A stretch of 64,000 bases of DNA from NCBI GenBank assembly GCA_964424115.1, contig CAYRHN010000008.1, forward strand, positions 123,754 through 187,753. Direction: 5' to 3'. Below, piece by piece: positions 1-7,971 of the stretch; the first letter of the stretch is position 1; the number at the start of each line of letters is the position of its first letter. The notes beneath the pieces were generated by a model. It did not search any database. It saw only the letters and a program-made list of their open reading frames with translations, and was not told the DNA's origin. The position numbers and the translations under genes were made by a program. This DNA comes from CAYRHN01 sp964424115 (lineage in GTDB: Bacteria > Chloroflexota > Anaerolineae > Anaerolineales > Anaerolineaceae).

Positions 1-446
1 AGCTCCGATTGCACCTCTGGAGCAGGATGGTTCTCCAGAGAGGGGAATCTCTTCAAGCGCAGCATTCCTTCCAACGCCTTGAGACTGACGCTGGTTTGCG
101 CCCGCACGCGCCATTCCTCCGTTAAGGGATCGTATCGGATCGCTTCTACGTTGTTCAGATATTCCAGCGAAACCAGCGCGCCTTCCTGCGGCACACACCC
201 CCCCACCAGGCCGGTGCGCGCCCCGGCAATGGTGAGAGGGACCCCCCGGGCGGCCATCTCGCGGATGACCGCTGCAAGCTCTGCTTCGCTCCTGGGAAAG
301 AACAAATAATCGAAAGGGGAGGAGCTAATCTTGGATTCATCGGTCAGGTAGGCGGAATATTCTGCCTGGATACGTTCATAGCCTGAGATGCATTTGACAT
401 TCTCGATATCGACCGGCGCAATGGGGTGAGAATATATTTCATGCAT
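1..446 (-). CDS. FAD-linked oxidase, N-terminal fragment (runs off the window)
   Basis: The first 148 codons are present; the rest lies to the left of the window. The minus-strand ATG at 446 has GGAG about 9 nt upstream. Residues about 50-90 carry the start of a PCMH-type flavin-binding domain: a run predicting 'SEAELAAVIREMAARG' followed by the loop TIAGARTGLVGG, the usual FAD-pyrophosphate contact in GlcD, D-lactate dehydrogenase and alkyl-DHAP synthase proteins. The likely role is FAD-dependent oxidation of a 2-hydroxyacid; the substrate cannot be told from this half-domain. It lies 73 bp downstream of the GatZ-like gene on the same strand and is probably the last visible gene of the sugar operon. 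Confidence 0.8.
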   Translation of the reverse strand, partial: MHEIYSHPIAPVDIENVKCISGYERIQAEYSAYLTDESKISSSPFDYLFFPRSEAELAAVIREMAARGVPLTIAGARTGLVGGCVPQEGALVSLEYLNNVEAIRYDPLTEEWRVRAQTSVSLKALEGMLRLKRFPSLENHPAPEVQSE

Positions 447-519
447 GGGGTTACCACTCCAATCAATAAATGGGCAGATCAAAGGTTGATCTCCCTAAAT
501 ATACCCTAAAAAATCATTT

Positions 520-1785
520 CTAGGCTTGGCTTATCCCGCAGGCTGACCGGTACCGCCGCAGGACCGCGCCAATCCTTTCCGTCACCAGGGCATCCCATCC
601 CGCCTTCACCTGTTTTGACCGGATCAGCTCATAGAGGTCCGGCGCGAACTGGCTCCACACCGCCAGGGGTATTTCCTTGCGGCTCAGATTTTCCACCAAC
701 TTCTCCAATGCCTGCTGAACCCGCGGGTAGAACCAGTAATAGCGAATGCGGTCGCTCAAGCTGAACTTGCGCGAGTATGCCAGGCGTTCCGGGCTGCCGT
801 GGTAATATTTTTGCCAGTGTTCAGGATGGTTGAGCATTTCCTCTTCCAACACTTGGATCAGGTTGGACCGCTGTCCGGCTGCAAAGATTTCATTTTCCAT
901 CATCGCCAGCGCGAACACCGCCTCGCGATAGGCGAAGGTCAGCGCTGGTCCCACCTTGAGAATGGCAAAGTGATCCCTTACCAAACGGGAAAGCGCTGTC
1001 TGGTTCTGATAATCGGTGGAATGTGCCTCGTAGACCCACGGGGTGTTTTCAATGAACTTCGACAACCCTCTTGCTGCCTGGGGATCGTAATCGAGGATAT
1101 GGTCATCGCCAAATTCCACCCCCGGCTGCACCACCACCGCGACCACCCGCTCCCAGGCAGCTTCAACCCCCTCCTTCTGGAAAGCCTGGTGCGTGATATC
1201 GATCGTACGCTGCACGTCTTCAGCGCAGGTGACCCTGACCGGCGCTTCATGCCTGGTTGCGCCGCCTGGAGGCGGAACCTCACTACCAATCACATACCTG
1301 GGCAACGGTCGCCCTTCCACACAGGCTTCTTCAGCCACCTTTGCCAGCCTTGCGGTCCGCCTGGCTGAGACAGCGGGATCCAGAGCTCCGGGTGGGTCAT
1401 CCGCCATGCGCATGGAACAATCCAGGTGCAATTTCTGGTACCCGGCCCGAACATATTCGTCGATCAGAACGCAGGCTTTTTGCATGGCCTGTTCACCGGC
1501 CTCATTCCCCCAGACCCCGGGCCCCAGGTGGTCTCCCCCAAAGGCGATCCGTTCCACGGGGAATCCGGATTCCAACGCAAATCCTTGAATGTGGCGTACA
1601 AAGTCCTCAGGCCGCATGCCGGTGTAACCGCCATACTGGTTGACCTGGTTGCAGGTGGATTCGATCAGCAGGTCCCCACCCATGCGCATGGCGGTGCGGA
1701 TCACCCAGGGATGCGCGGAGCAGATCGACGGGATGCCGCGCGCCTCTCCCCCTTTCTGGGCCTTCACCACTTCATGCAGGCACAT
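520..1785 (-). CDS. GatZ/KbaZ-type tagatose-bisphosphate aldolase subunit family protein
   Basis: 421 aa, the usual length for GatZ/KbaZ/AgaZ. It carries the family landmarks CSAHPWVI near residue 22, ESTCNQVNQYGGYTGM near 43 and FGGDHLGP near 82. In enterobacteria GatZ is the non-catalytic partner that stabilises the class II aldolase GatY, but no GatY is present in this window. Related proteins from thermophilic Anaerolineae have, to my recollection, been used as fructose-6-phosphate/tagatose-6-phosphate 4-epimerases, which would fit a stand-alone role here. The start overlaps the end of the upstream kinase gene by 14 bp, indicating translational coupling. The family is certain; the reaction is not. 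Confidence 0.85.
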   Translation of the reverse strand: MCLHEVVKAQKGGEARGIPSICSAHPWVIRTAMRMGGDLLIESTCNQVNQYGGYTGMRPEDFVRHIQGFALESGFPVERIAFGGDHLGPGVWGNEAGEQAMQKACVLIDEYVRAGYQKLHLDCSMRMADDPPGALDPAVSARRTARLAKVAEEACVEGRPLPRYVIGSEVPPPGGATRHEAPVRVTCAEDVQRTIDITHQAFQKEGVEAAWERVVAVVVQPGVEFGDDHILDYDPQAARGLSKFIENTPWVYEAHSTDYQNQTALSRLVRDHFAILKVGPALTFAYREAVFALAMMENEIFAAGQRSNLIQVLEEEMLNHPEHWQKYYHGSPERLAYSRKFSLSDRIRYYWFYPRVQQALEKLVENLSRKEIPLAVWSQFAPDLYELIRSKQVKAGWDALVTERIGAVLRRYRSACGISQA

Positions 1786-2686
1786 AGGTTAGGGCTTCAT
1801 TCAATATTGGCTGCGCAGCAGTTCCGCCGGCTTGACGGGTGGAAAGGGCTCCGCACACGCAGCCCAGGCGCAAGGATCTCTCCAGCGGCCAATGCTCCAA
1901 ATACCCGTAGATGAATCCCGCGTCAAAACTATCCCCCGCACCTACCGTGTCCACCACTTGCACCGGGATCGAACCGCTGTACAGGCGAACCCCCTGGCTG
2001 CATGCCAGGGCGCCGCGCGGTCCAAGCTTGACCGCCACAACTTGAGCTTTTTGTGCCAGCTGCAGCGCGCCGGTTTCGATTTCTGCTGACCGGGTTATGG
2101 AAAGCAACTCTGTCTCATTTGGAAAGAACACATCCGTATCCGGCAGCAATGCATCCAATCCTGCCCATTGCTCGGTCGGGTCATAATTGGTATCCAACGA
2201 GGTGGTCAATCCACGCTGGTGCGCGCGTTGGAACAAACCGGGCAGCCCGGGCTGCAATCGGGGCTGGAGAAAATAAGACGCCACATGCAGGTGCCGGCAC
2301 TGGTTCAACAGCTCGTCCGGCACATCCTCCGCTGAAAGTTCTCCGATCAGGCCGGGAAAGGTGAGTATGGCGCGGTCGCTGGTCCGGTTCAGGATAACGC
2401 TTAATCCTGTTCGCCCCTCTTTCTTGACGATCACATGGCTCGTATCGATGCTGCGCTTGCGCATCTCCTCCAGCATGAAACGTCCAAAGATATCCTCCCC
2501 GCACACTCCCAGGAATGCCACCCGCAGTCCCAACCGCGCTGCGCCGCAGGCAAATATCACGGAGGAGGAGCCGATCGACAGGATTGCTGAATCGATCAAT
2601 TTCTCCACCTGGCTGAAGGCAGGAACCACATCGCCTGATAGGATCAGGTCGGGATTGATCTCGCCCGCCACCAACAGATCGTACAT
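1772..2686 (-). CDS. PfkB-family sugar kinase, candidate tagatose-6-phosphate kinase
   Basis: 304 aa ribokinase/PfkB fold. The C-terminal PfkB signature DTVGAGDSFDAGF at about residues 246-258 supplies the catalytic Asp and the anion hole. The N-terminal half has the sugar-binding layout of the family (a Gly-rich 'SIGSSSVIFACGAARLG' stretch near residue 37). ATP-dependent phosphorylation of a sugar or sugar phosphate in the cytoplasm is expected. Because it sits one base from a LacD-type aldolase gene and overlaps the GatZ-like gene, tagatose-6-phosphate is the most likely substrate, giving tagatose-1,6-bisphosphate; this is inferred from neighbours, since PfkB specificity cannot be read from sequence. 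Confidence 0.87.
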   Translation of the reverse strand: MYDLLVAGEINPDLILSGDVVPAFSQVEKLIDSAILSIGSSSVIFACGAARLGLRVAFLGVCGEDIFGRFMLEEMRKRSIDTSHVIVKKEGRTGLSVILNRTSDRAILTFPGLIGELSAEDVPDELLNQCRHLHVASYFLQPRLQPGLPGLFQRAHQRGLTTSLDTNYDPTEQWAGLDALLPDTDVFFPNETELLSITRSAEIETGALQLAQKAQVVAVKLGPRGALACSQGVRLYSGSIPVQVVDTVGAGDSFDAGFIYGYLEHWPLERSLRLGCVCGALSTRQAGGTAAQPILNEALTYVPA

Positions 2687-2687
2687 A

Positions 2688-3656
2688 TCAGTAGGTCCTG
2701 TACCAGTCCAGACCGGCGTCTGCGTAATAAAAATCCGTCCACGGTCTTGCCAACGCCTGGCAAAGCGAGGTCAGGCGCGCCAGGCGCTCGCGCGCGATCG
2801 TCTGCAAGAACACACTCCGCTCATAAAAACCTTTGACGGGGTCCGGGTTCATCCCCACCGCTTCCTGCCAGACCGCCCTGCCGACCGCGATCCCGCTCGC
2901 GCCTGCCCGGCAGGCGGTGGTCACCTGGCGAACGAAGGTCTCGTAGTCCACAGCCGCCGAGAGCAATATCCAGGGCGTCACGCAAGCTTCTGAGATCTCC
3001 GCGCAGGCCTTCTCCCATCCCGCCTCATCCTTATCCGCAATGTCCAGGGGAAACTCGGCTTTGAGCACATCCACCCCCAGGGGGGCCAGACGCCGGGCTG
3101 TTTCCACCACCACGTAGCGTTTTTCCGCCGAGGTGAGCTTGCGGCTTGCATCCAGGGAATACGAAAGCGGCTCCAACATCAAAGCCAGGTCATGGCGGGC
3201 GCATTCCTCAGCGATACTCTTCGTAAATTGCTCGATCTCGGGTGCAGTGGATGAATCGGGGTGATAGTAGACCAGCAACTTGATCGCCGAGGCTCCCATA
3301 CGCTTGGCCTTTTCCACGCTCCAACCGGGGATGACTTGCGCCTGGCGGGCAGTCGCCTCCCCCGTGTAACCGGTTGATTCGACCGCCACCACCAAGCCGA
3401 CGGCCTTGGGTATGGCATGCTTCGCGATCGCCTGCGCCGCGGACACTTCCGGATCCAACAGCACCGCAGTTGCCTGGTCGGCCAGGGCGGCAGTAACATC
3501 CACCTTAAAGCGGGACAGTTCAACATCATCCTGGAAGAGAGGATTGGCTTTGCGCAGGTTTTGGCGGTGGTCCAGTGCCAGCGCAGTGAAAGTCCCCCGC
3601 GCAGAGGAAATCTGTTGCAAGCCGCGCAGCTTGCCAATGGACATCGATTTCTTCAT
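2688..3656 (-). CDS. lacD: LacD-type (class I) tagatose 1,6-bisphosphate aldolase
   Basis: 322 aa from the ATG at 3656, chosen because a GGGAGA Shine-Dalgarno stands just upstream and because LacD proteins are about 325 aa; the open frame runs further to 3899 but that extension is not protein-like. Visible features are ALALDHRQNLRK near residue 27, AIKLLVYYHPDS mid-protein (the Schiff-base strand region), VDVLKAEFPLD, and ASGIAVGRAVWQ near the phosphate-binding end. It should cleave tagatose-1,6-bisphosphate to DHAP and glyceraldehyde-3-phosphate by a Schiff-base mechanism without metal. It is one base from the PfkB kinase gene, so kinase and aldolase are made together. Confidence 0.88.
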   Translation of the reverse strand: MKKSMSIGKLRGLQQISSARGTFTALALDHRQNLRKANPLFQDDVELSRFKVDVTAALADQATAVLLDPEVSAAQAIAKHAIPKAVGLVVAVESTGYTGEATARQAQVIPGWSVEKAKRMGASAIKLLVYYHPDSSTAPEIEQFTKSIAEECARHDLALMLEPLSYSLDASRKLTSAEKRYVVVETARRLAPLGVDVLKAEFPLDIADKDEAGWEKACAEISEACVTPWILLSAAVDYETFVRQVTTACRAGASGIAVGRAVWQEAVGMNPDPVKGFYERSVFLQTIARERLARLTSLCQALARPWTDFYYADAGLDWYRTY

Positions 3657-3684
3657 GACTTCTCCCAAAAAAAAGAACCAGGTG

Positions 3685-4539
3685 TTAAGGGCAGGTTTGC
3701 CGCCAGGCGTCCAGTTCCCGCTGCTTAAGGATGGTGCTGAAGCCAAGCAATTTGGATTGGCGGCAGGCTTCGGTAAAGTCTCCGGGCAGGTCGGTGTATT
3801 CCGCGGCAAAGACCGGTTTGCCTGCCTGGATGTACGGCAGCAGATCCTCTGCCCATCCATAATAAAATGCATCCTCGAGGATGGCAAAGTCGAACACATT
3901 CACCAGATCCTTCGTCTGATCAGACGCGTTCTTCTGCCCGATCGCCAACCCGCGCTTGTGCGCTTCCTCCGCCAACCAGAGCGCATAACGCAGTTGGTCG
4001 TCATAGGTCACCGGAAAACCGGTTTCGTTGTCCCAGATCTGCATATTGTCCGGTTCCACCCCGTCAAAACCTTTCGCGGCGCACGCATCAAGCCGGGCCA
4101 ACATGATCGGCGCCAGCAGATCAATGCGACGAATATCCAGCCAGCGCTCCCCGCTCCAACCCTCATAATCCTTACCCAACACTTCTTCGGGGAACTGGTC
4201 AGCATCCACGCGCCAATCCTCGAAGGAGCCAACACTGATGTAACAGATCACCCGCGTACCCTGCTGGTGATATTGCTCCACTACCGACCGGTCTACCTCA
4301 AGGTCAATATCGACGACATCCGCCTGCTGGTCGAGATCGATCTCTCCGTTCAGCTGCCATTGCCAGGTCAGCCCAGGCGAGGGGCGCCACCAATCTTTCG
4401 CAGCGGCAGTCTGGGTTGAAGTGGGAAGAGGCATGGTCGTCGGGGTTCCTTTCTGGGCGGCGATATTTCCGCTCTGGGCGCAGCCCACTGCGCCCAGAGC
4501 CAGTAAGCATAAGAAAGTGATCCGGATTCCGGGTCTCAT
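3685..4539 (-). CDS. GH114-type endo-alpha-1,4-polygalactosaminidase-like lipoprotein
   Basis: 284 aa from the ATG at 4539; an upstream in-frame extension overlaps the previous gene and was rejected. The N-terminus is a lipoprotein signal (hydrophobic core, then ALGAVGC), so it is anchored outside the membrane. A Thr/Pro linker leads into a GH114/DUF297 TIM-barrel domain: ICYISVGSFEDWR, YEGWSGERWLDIR, AKGFDGVEPDNMQIW (acidic catalytic region) and AILEDAFYYGW. Known members hydrolyse alpha-1,4-linked galactosamine polymers. The gene begins 5 nt after the GH4 gene, with GGTGTGAGG as ribosome site. In this operon it is the best clue that the polymer attacked contains galactosamine. Confidence 0.82.
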   Translation of the reverse strand: MRPGIRITFLCLLALGAVGCAQSGNIAAQKGTPTTMPLPTSTQTAAAKDWWRPSPGLTWQWQLNGEIDLDQQADVVDIDLEVDRSVVEQYHQQGTRVICYISVGSFEDWRVDADQFPEEVLGKDYEGWSGERWLDIRRIDLLAPIMLARLDACAAKGFDGVEPDNMQIWDNETGFPVTYDDQLRYALWLAEEAHKRGLAIGQKNASDQTKDLVNVFDFAILEDAFYYGWAEDLLPYIQAGKPVFAAEYTDLPGDFTEACRQSKLLGFSTILKQRELDAWRQTCP

Positions 4540-4544
4540 CGACC

Positions 4545-5876
4545 TCACACCTGGTGGCGTTTGAACTGCGGCAGGTATTCCTGGTGCCGGGCAAACAGTT
4601 CGTTGGTCATTTGCTTGATCTCTGCCAGCGACAGCACCGAGGCTGTCAACGGGTCGTGGCAAATGGCACGGTAGATCATGGTCGGGTCGCCGGCAAGGGA
4701 AGCCTGGATCGCCATCTCTTCGATCCCGGAGGAAAGTTGGGTGAGCAAGGCACATTCCTGCGGCAGCGCGCCAACGTGCATGGCATGGAAGCCCGCCCGG
4801 TCCACCAGCACCGGTACCTCCACACACGCGCCCTCGGGCAGGTTGGAAATGAGATGTGTATTGGGCACATTGCCGTTGAACTTGAACGGCTCCCCACCCC
4901 GTAATGCGTTGATGATATAGGCGGCATACTCATGGCCGCGTTCCAGGTCAGTCGCTTCAAGCGGCCGATCCAGGTATTCCTGCACCTGCTCCTTCCAGGT
5001 AGCCTCGTTGTGTTGGTATTCCTTGAGGATGTAGGCATATTCGCCGGGGTTCCAGCCGGTTCCGTGGGTGCAATATTTCTCGATCAGGTCAGGGCGCTTA
5101 CGGAACCACCAGTTATACTCGGAATTATGCCCGCTCGACTCGGTGACATACTTGCCTAACGCCAGGTACATTTCATTGCGCACAAGCTCTTCATTATAAA
5201 CTTCCGGGCGTGTGGTGATCGCTTGATGGATCAGCGGATAAGCATCCGTCCCTTTCCACTTGTATTCCAGGTACCAGGCCTGGTGGTTGATTCCCGCGCA
5301 CAGGTAATCGATTTCCTCGTACGGTGCCCCGATCCAGCCTGCCAGCATCATAGCCGTGCCCTGCACGGAGTGGCACAGGCCGGTTACCTTGATGAAGGTT
5401 TGTTTCTGGATGGCTGAGACCAGCATGGCCATCGGGTTGGTATAGTTCAGCAGCACTGCGCCCGGGCAATAGCGCTCCATATCGCGCACGATATCCATCA
5501 TCGGGTTGATCGTGCGCAGGAAGCGGAAAATGCCGCTCGGCCCGCGCGTATCGCCCACGTTGATATCCACGCCGTATTTCTTGGGGATCTCGATATCGTG
5601 GCGCCAGATCTCTGTCGAACCGGCCAGGATGGTGGTCAGTACCACATCCGCACCCTTTAGCGCTTCGGCACGGTCCAGGGTGGCTTCCACTCGGGTCGGG
5701 CGCCGGCCGGCTGCCACCAATTTCTCCACCCCCTTCTTGGCCCAGGTTAACCGCTCGGCATTGATATCCATCAGGGAGATAGTGGCATCCTCCAGGAGGG
5801 GGAAAGTGAGGATGTCGCGCACCAGTTCGTGGGTGAATCCCAGGCTGCCGGCGCCGATGAAAGTGATCTTGGTCAT
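4545..5876 (-). CDS. melA: GH4 family alpha-galactosidase (MelA-like)
   Basis: 443 aa. Family 4 glycosidase with an N-terminal Rossmann fold (FIGAGSLGF, residues 5-13) for NAD and the metal/substrate motif CHSVQGT near residue 188, the form typical of MelA alpha-galactosidases; the GINHQAWYLE stretch follows near residue 214. GH4 enzymes use NAD+ and Mn2+ and work by oxidation at C3, elimination and re-addition. It lacks a signal peptide, so it acts on imported oligosaccharides. It lies between the transporter permease genes and the GH114 lipoprotein gene. Alpha-galactoside is the expected substrate; alpha-galactosaminide is possible given the neighbours. Confidence 0.87.
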   Translation of the reverse strand: MTKITFIGAGSLGFTHELVRDILTFPLLEDATISLMDINAERLTWAKKGVEKLVAAGRRPTRVEATLDRAEALKGADVVLTTILAGSTEIWRHDIEIPKKYGVDINVGDTRGPSGIFRFLRTINPMMDIVRDMERYCPGAVLLNYTNPMAMLVSAIQKQTFIKVTGLCHSVQGTAMMLAGWIGAPYEEIDYLCAGINHQAWYLEYKWKGTDAYPLIHQAITTRPEVYNEELVRNEMYLALGKYVTESSGHNSEYNWWFRKRPDLIEKYCTHGTGWNPGEYAYILKEYQHNEATWKEQVQEYLDRPLEATDLERGHEYAAYIINALRGGEPFKFNGNVPNTHLISNLPEGACVEVPVLVDRAGFHAMHVGALPQECALLTQLSSGIEEMAIQASLAGDPTMIYRAICHDPLTASVLSLAEIKQMTNELFARHQEYLPQFKRHQV

Positions 5877-5924
5877 AGTTAATCCTTTTTCTTGTGGTTT
5901 TAGGTTATATCTGACTCTAATAAT

Positions 5925-5937
5925 ACCCCTTCGGGGT
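5925..5937 (-). other. Short GC hairpin between permease and GH4 genes
   Basis: ACCCC-TTC-GGGGT forms a 5-bp stem in the 87-bp gap between the permease and alpha-galactosidase genes. On the minus strand it is followed by TATTATTAG, not a proper U tract, so it is more likely an attenuating or RNA-stability hairpin than a full terminator. Confidence 0.35.
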
Positions 5938-5963
5938 GCTTAGATGCGATGTTTTAATGTTTT

Positions 5964-6836
5964 CTATTTGAAACCCGACATGGTGAAGCCTCTGACGATC
6001 CAGCGTTGGAAGAAAATGAAGACGATCAGGATCGGCAGGATGATCAACACCGTGGCTGCCATCACCAGGCCCCCCTGACCGGTATGGGTGGAATTGAACC
6101 AGGTCAGGATGATCGGCAAAGTGCGCACTTCCACCTTTTGCAAGACGATCATCGGCCACAGGTAAGCATTCCAATTGCCCATGAAGCCCAGGATGCCCAG
6201 CGTGGCCAGCGGTGCTCCAAGCTGCGGAAGCACCACCTGCAAGTAGATGCGCCACTCGCTGGCCCCATCCACCCGCGCTGCATCCAGCAGTTCATTGGGC
6301 AGAGTCTCACAGAACTGGCGCATCATGAAGATGCCGAAGGCATCCACCGCGCTGAAGATCACCAGCCCCCAGAGCGAGTTGATCAGCCCCAGCTTGGAGA
6401 GGATCAGGTAAGAGGGGATCATGGTGATCTGCGCCGGGATCATCATCATCGTCAGGAACCAGCCGAAGAAAACGCGTTTGGCGGGGAACTCGAACTTGGC
6501 AAACATGTAGCCCACCAGAGAGCTGGTGAACAGCGTGGCGGCCACGTTGAAGAACGAGACAAAGGCGCTGTTGGCATAAAAGCGCAGCAGCGGTAATTTG
6601 GGATCGTTGAATATCTTGATGTAGTTGTCCAGAGTGAAATTCTGCGGGAAGAAGGTAGGCGGGACGCGCAGCACTTCCGTGTTGGTCTTGAATGAGCTGA
6701 AGATCATCATGATGAACGGCAGCAGGGTAAAGGAAAGCCCCAGGATCAACAGGAAGTAGTTCAGCAGGCTCCCCAGCCGCCTTCTCAAGGATATCGGCCT
6801 GCGCTGAACAGGCATAGGATACGCGCTTTCGGCCAT
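5964..6836 (-). CDS. Carbohydrate ABC transporter permease, MalG type
   Basis: 290 aa, six predicted membrane helices. The cytoplasmic EAA loop that docks the ATPase is clear near residue 190: LLDAARVDGASEWRIYLQVV followed by LP. It belongs to the CUT1 family second permeases (MalG, UgpE, LacG). It starts one base after the MalF-type gene, so the two permeases are co-translated. No ATP-binding subunit is encoded in this operon; as in many Gram-positives and Chloroflexota a shared MsmX/UgpC-like ATPase elsewhere would be needed. The cargo is probably the oligosaccharide released by the extracellular glycosidase. Confidence 0.92.
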   Translation of the reverse strand: MAESAYPMPVQRRPISLRRRLGSLLNYFLLILGLSFTLLPFIMMIFSSFKTNTEVLRVPPTFFPQNFTLDNYIKIFNDPKLPLLRFYANSAFVSFFNVAATLFTSSLVGYMFAKFEFPAKRVFFGWFLTMMMIPAQITMIPSYLILSKLGLINSLWGLVIFSAVDAFGIFMMRQFCETLPNELLDAARVDGASEWRIYLQVVLPQLGAPLATLGILGFMGNWNAYLWPMIVLQKVEVRTLPIILTWFNSTHTGQGGLVMAATVLIILPILIVFIFFQRWIVRGFTMSGFK

Positions 6837-6837
6837 A

Positions 6838-7812
6838 TCAATACTCCCAATCTGTGCGCAGCAGGCGCATCTGGACCAGTGTCACACCCATGACGATGAG
6901 GAATAATACGAACGATTCAGCCGCCGCCCAGCCCAGGTTCTGGTAACGGAAGGCATTCTTGTAAATATCCAGCATCAATACCTGGGTCTGGTTGGATGGA
7001 TCCCCGTTGGTCATCACCTGGATAATATCGAAGACCTGGAAGGACGACAGCATGGTCATCACGCACACGAACAACAGGGTTGGACGGATCAGCGGCAAGG
7101 TAATGCGGGTAAACACCTGCCAGGAACTGGCCCCGTCGATCATGGCTGCCTCGCGCAGCGTCTGCGGAATCCCCTGCAGAGCGGCGATGAAGATGATCAT
7201 GTTGTAACCATAATCCTGCCACAAATAGGCAATGATCACCGACCACATCGCCACCGAGACGCCCGCAAAGCCCGCCCGCGGATCAGAAAGCCAGGAAACC
7301 GGCGTTCCTCCAAAGGCGCGGATGATGGCGTTGATCCAGCCGGCTTGCGGATCGTACATGCTCATCCAGATCATCGCCACCCCCACCGAGGAGGTCAACA
7401 CCGGCAGGAAATAGATAGTGCGGTAGAAGGTCTTGAATCGGTTGCCGATCGATTCCAGCAGCCAGGCCAGGGGCAGGGTGATCAGCAGGTTGAGCGGCAG
7501 CACCGCCACGGCAAAGATGAGCGTATTGCGCAGGCTGATGCGAAACAAATTGGCTTGCACCGAGCTGCCATTGATCATTTCGATGAAGTGATCGAACCCA
7601 ACAAAAGGATTGCTGCCGCCCAAACCGAGGAACGGCCCGCCAACTCTGCCGGAACTGTAATCGAAGAACATCAGCACGAAGGCCCAACTGAGTACGAACA
7701 CCCCCAGCAGCTCGTAGAGCAGCAGCGGACCAGCCACGCTGGCAACGAAGCGCCGCTTGGTGATGGCCAGGCCGCCCTGAGATTTTGGTTTTCGCGAAAG
7801 GGTCACATGCAT
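6838..7812 (-). CDS. Carbohydrate ABC transporter permease, MalF/UgpA type
   Basis: 324 aa. A first helix (residues about 28-50) and a periplasmic loop precede the transport domain. The EAA loop reads LREAAMIDGASSWQVFTRI and is followed by TLPLIRP, the usual CUT1 layout. It pairs with the MalG-type permease one base downstream. It is separated from the upstream binding-protein gene by 159 bp holding a REP-like palindrome, which probably keeps permease expression well below that of the binding protein. Confidence 0.92.
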   Translation of the reverse strand: MHVTLSRKPKSQGGLAITKRRFVASVAGPLLLYELLGVFVLSWAFVLMFFDYSSGRVGGPFLGLGGSNPFVGFDHFIEMINGSSVQANLFRISLRNTLIFAVAVLPLNLLITLPLAWLLESIGNRFKTFYRTIYFLPVLTSSVGVAMIWMSMYDPQAGWINAIIRAFGGTPVSWLSDPRAGFAGVSVAMWSVIIAYLWQDYGYNMIIFIAALQGIPQTLREAAMIDGASSWQVFTRITLPLIRPTLLFVCVMTMLSSFQVFDIIQVMTNGDPSNQTQVLMLDIYKNAFRYQNLGWAAAESFVLFLIVMGVTLVQMRLLRTDWEY

Positions 7813-7892
7813 GCAGTACCGCCTTTTAGAGGTCTGATTCTGGAATGCGATTATCTGGATTACTATTGCCCTATACTTAGCATGATCGGTGC

Positions 7893-7945
7893 AGAGCGGA
7901 GCGAAGGGTCTCGGAAATGCAGAAGCGGATCCTTCGCTTCGCTCT
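7893..7945. repeat. REP-like palindrome between binding-protein and permease genes
   Basis: The arms at 7893-7907 (agagcggagcgaagg) and 7931-7945 (ccttcgcttcgctct) match at 14 of 15 positions around a 23-nt loop. Degenerate relatives appear at 24759-24823 and 48186-48233. It sits inside an operon, exactly at the junction where binding-protein and permease expression must differ. Confidence 0.7.
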
Positions 7946-7971
7946 GAAGGTAAAACTCACCGCCGGTGCGA

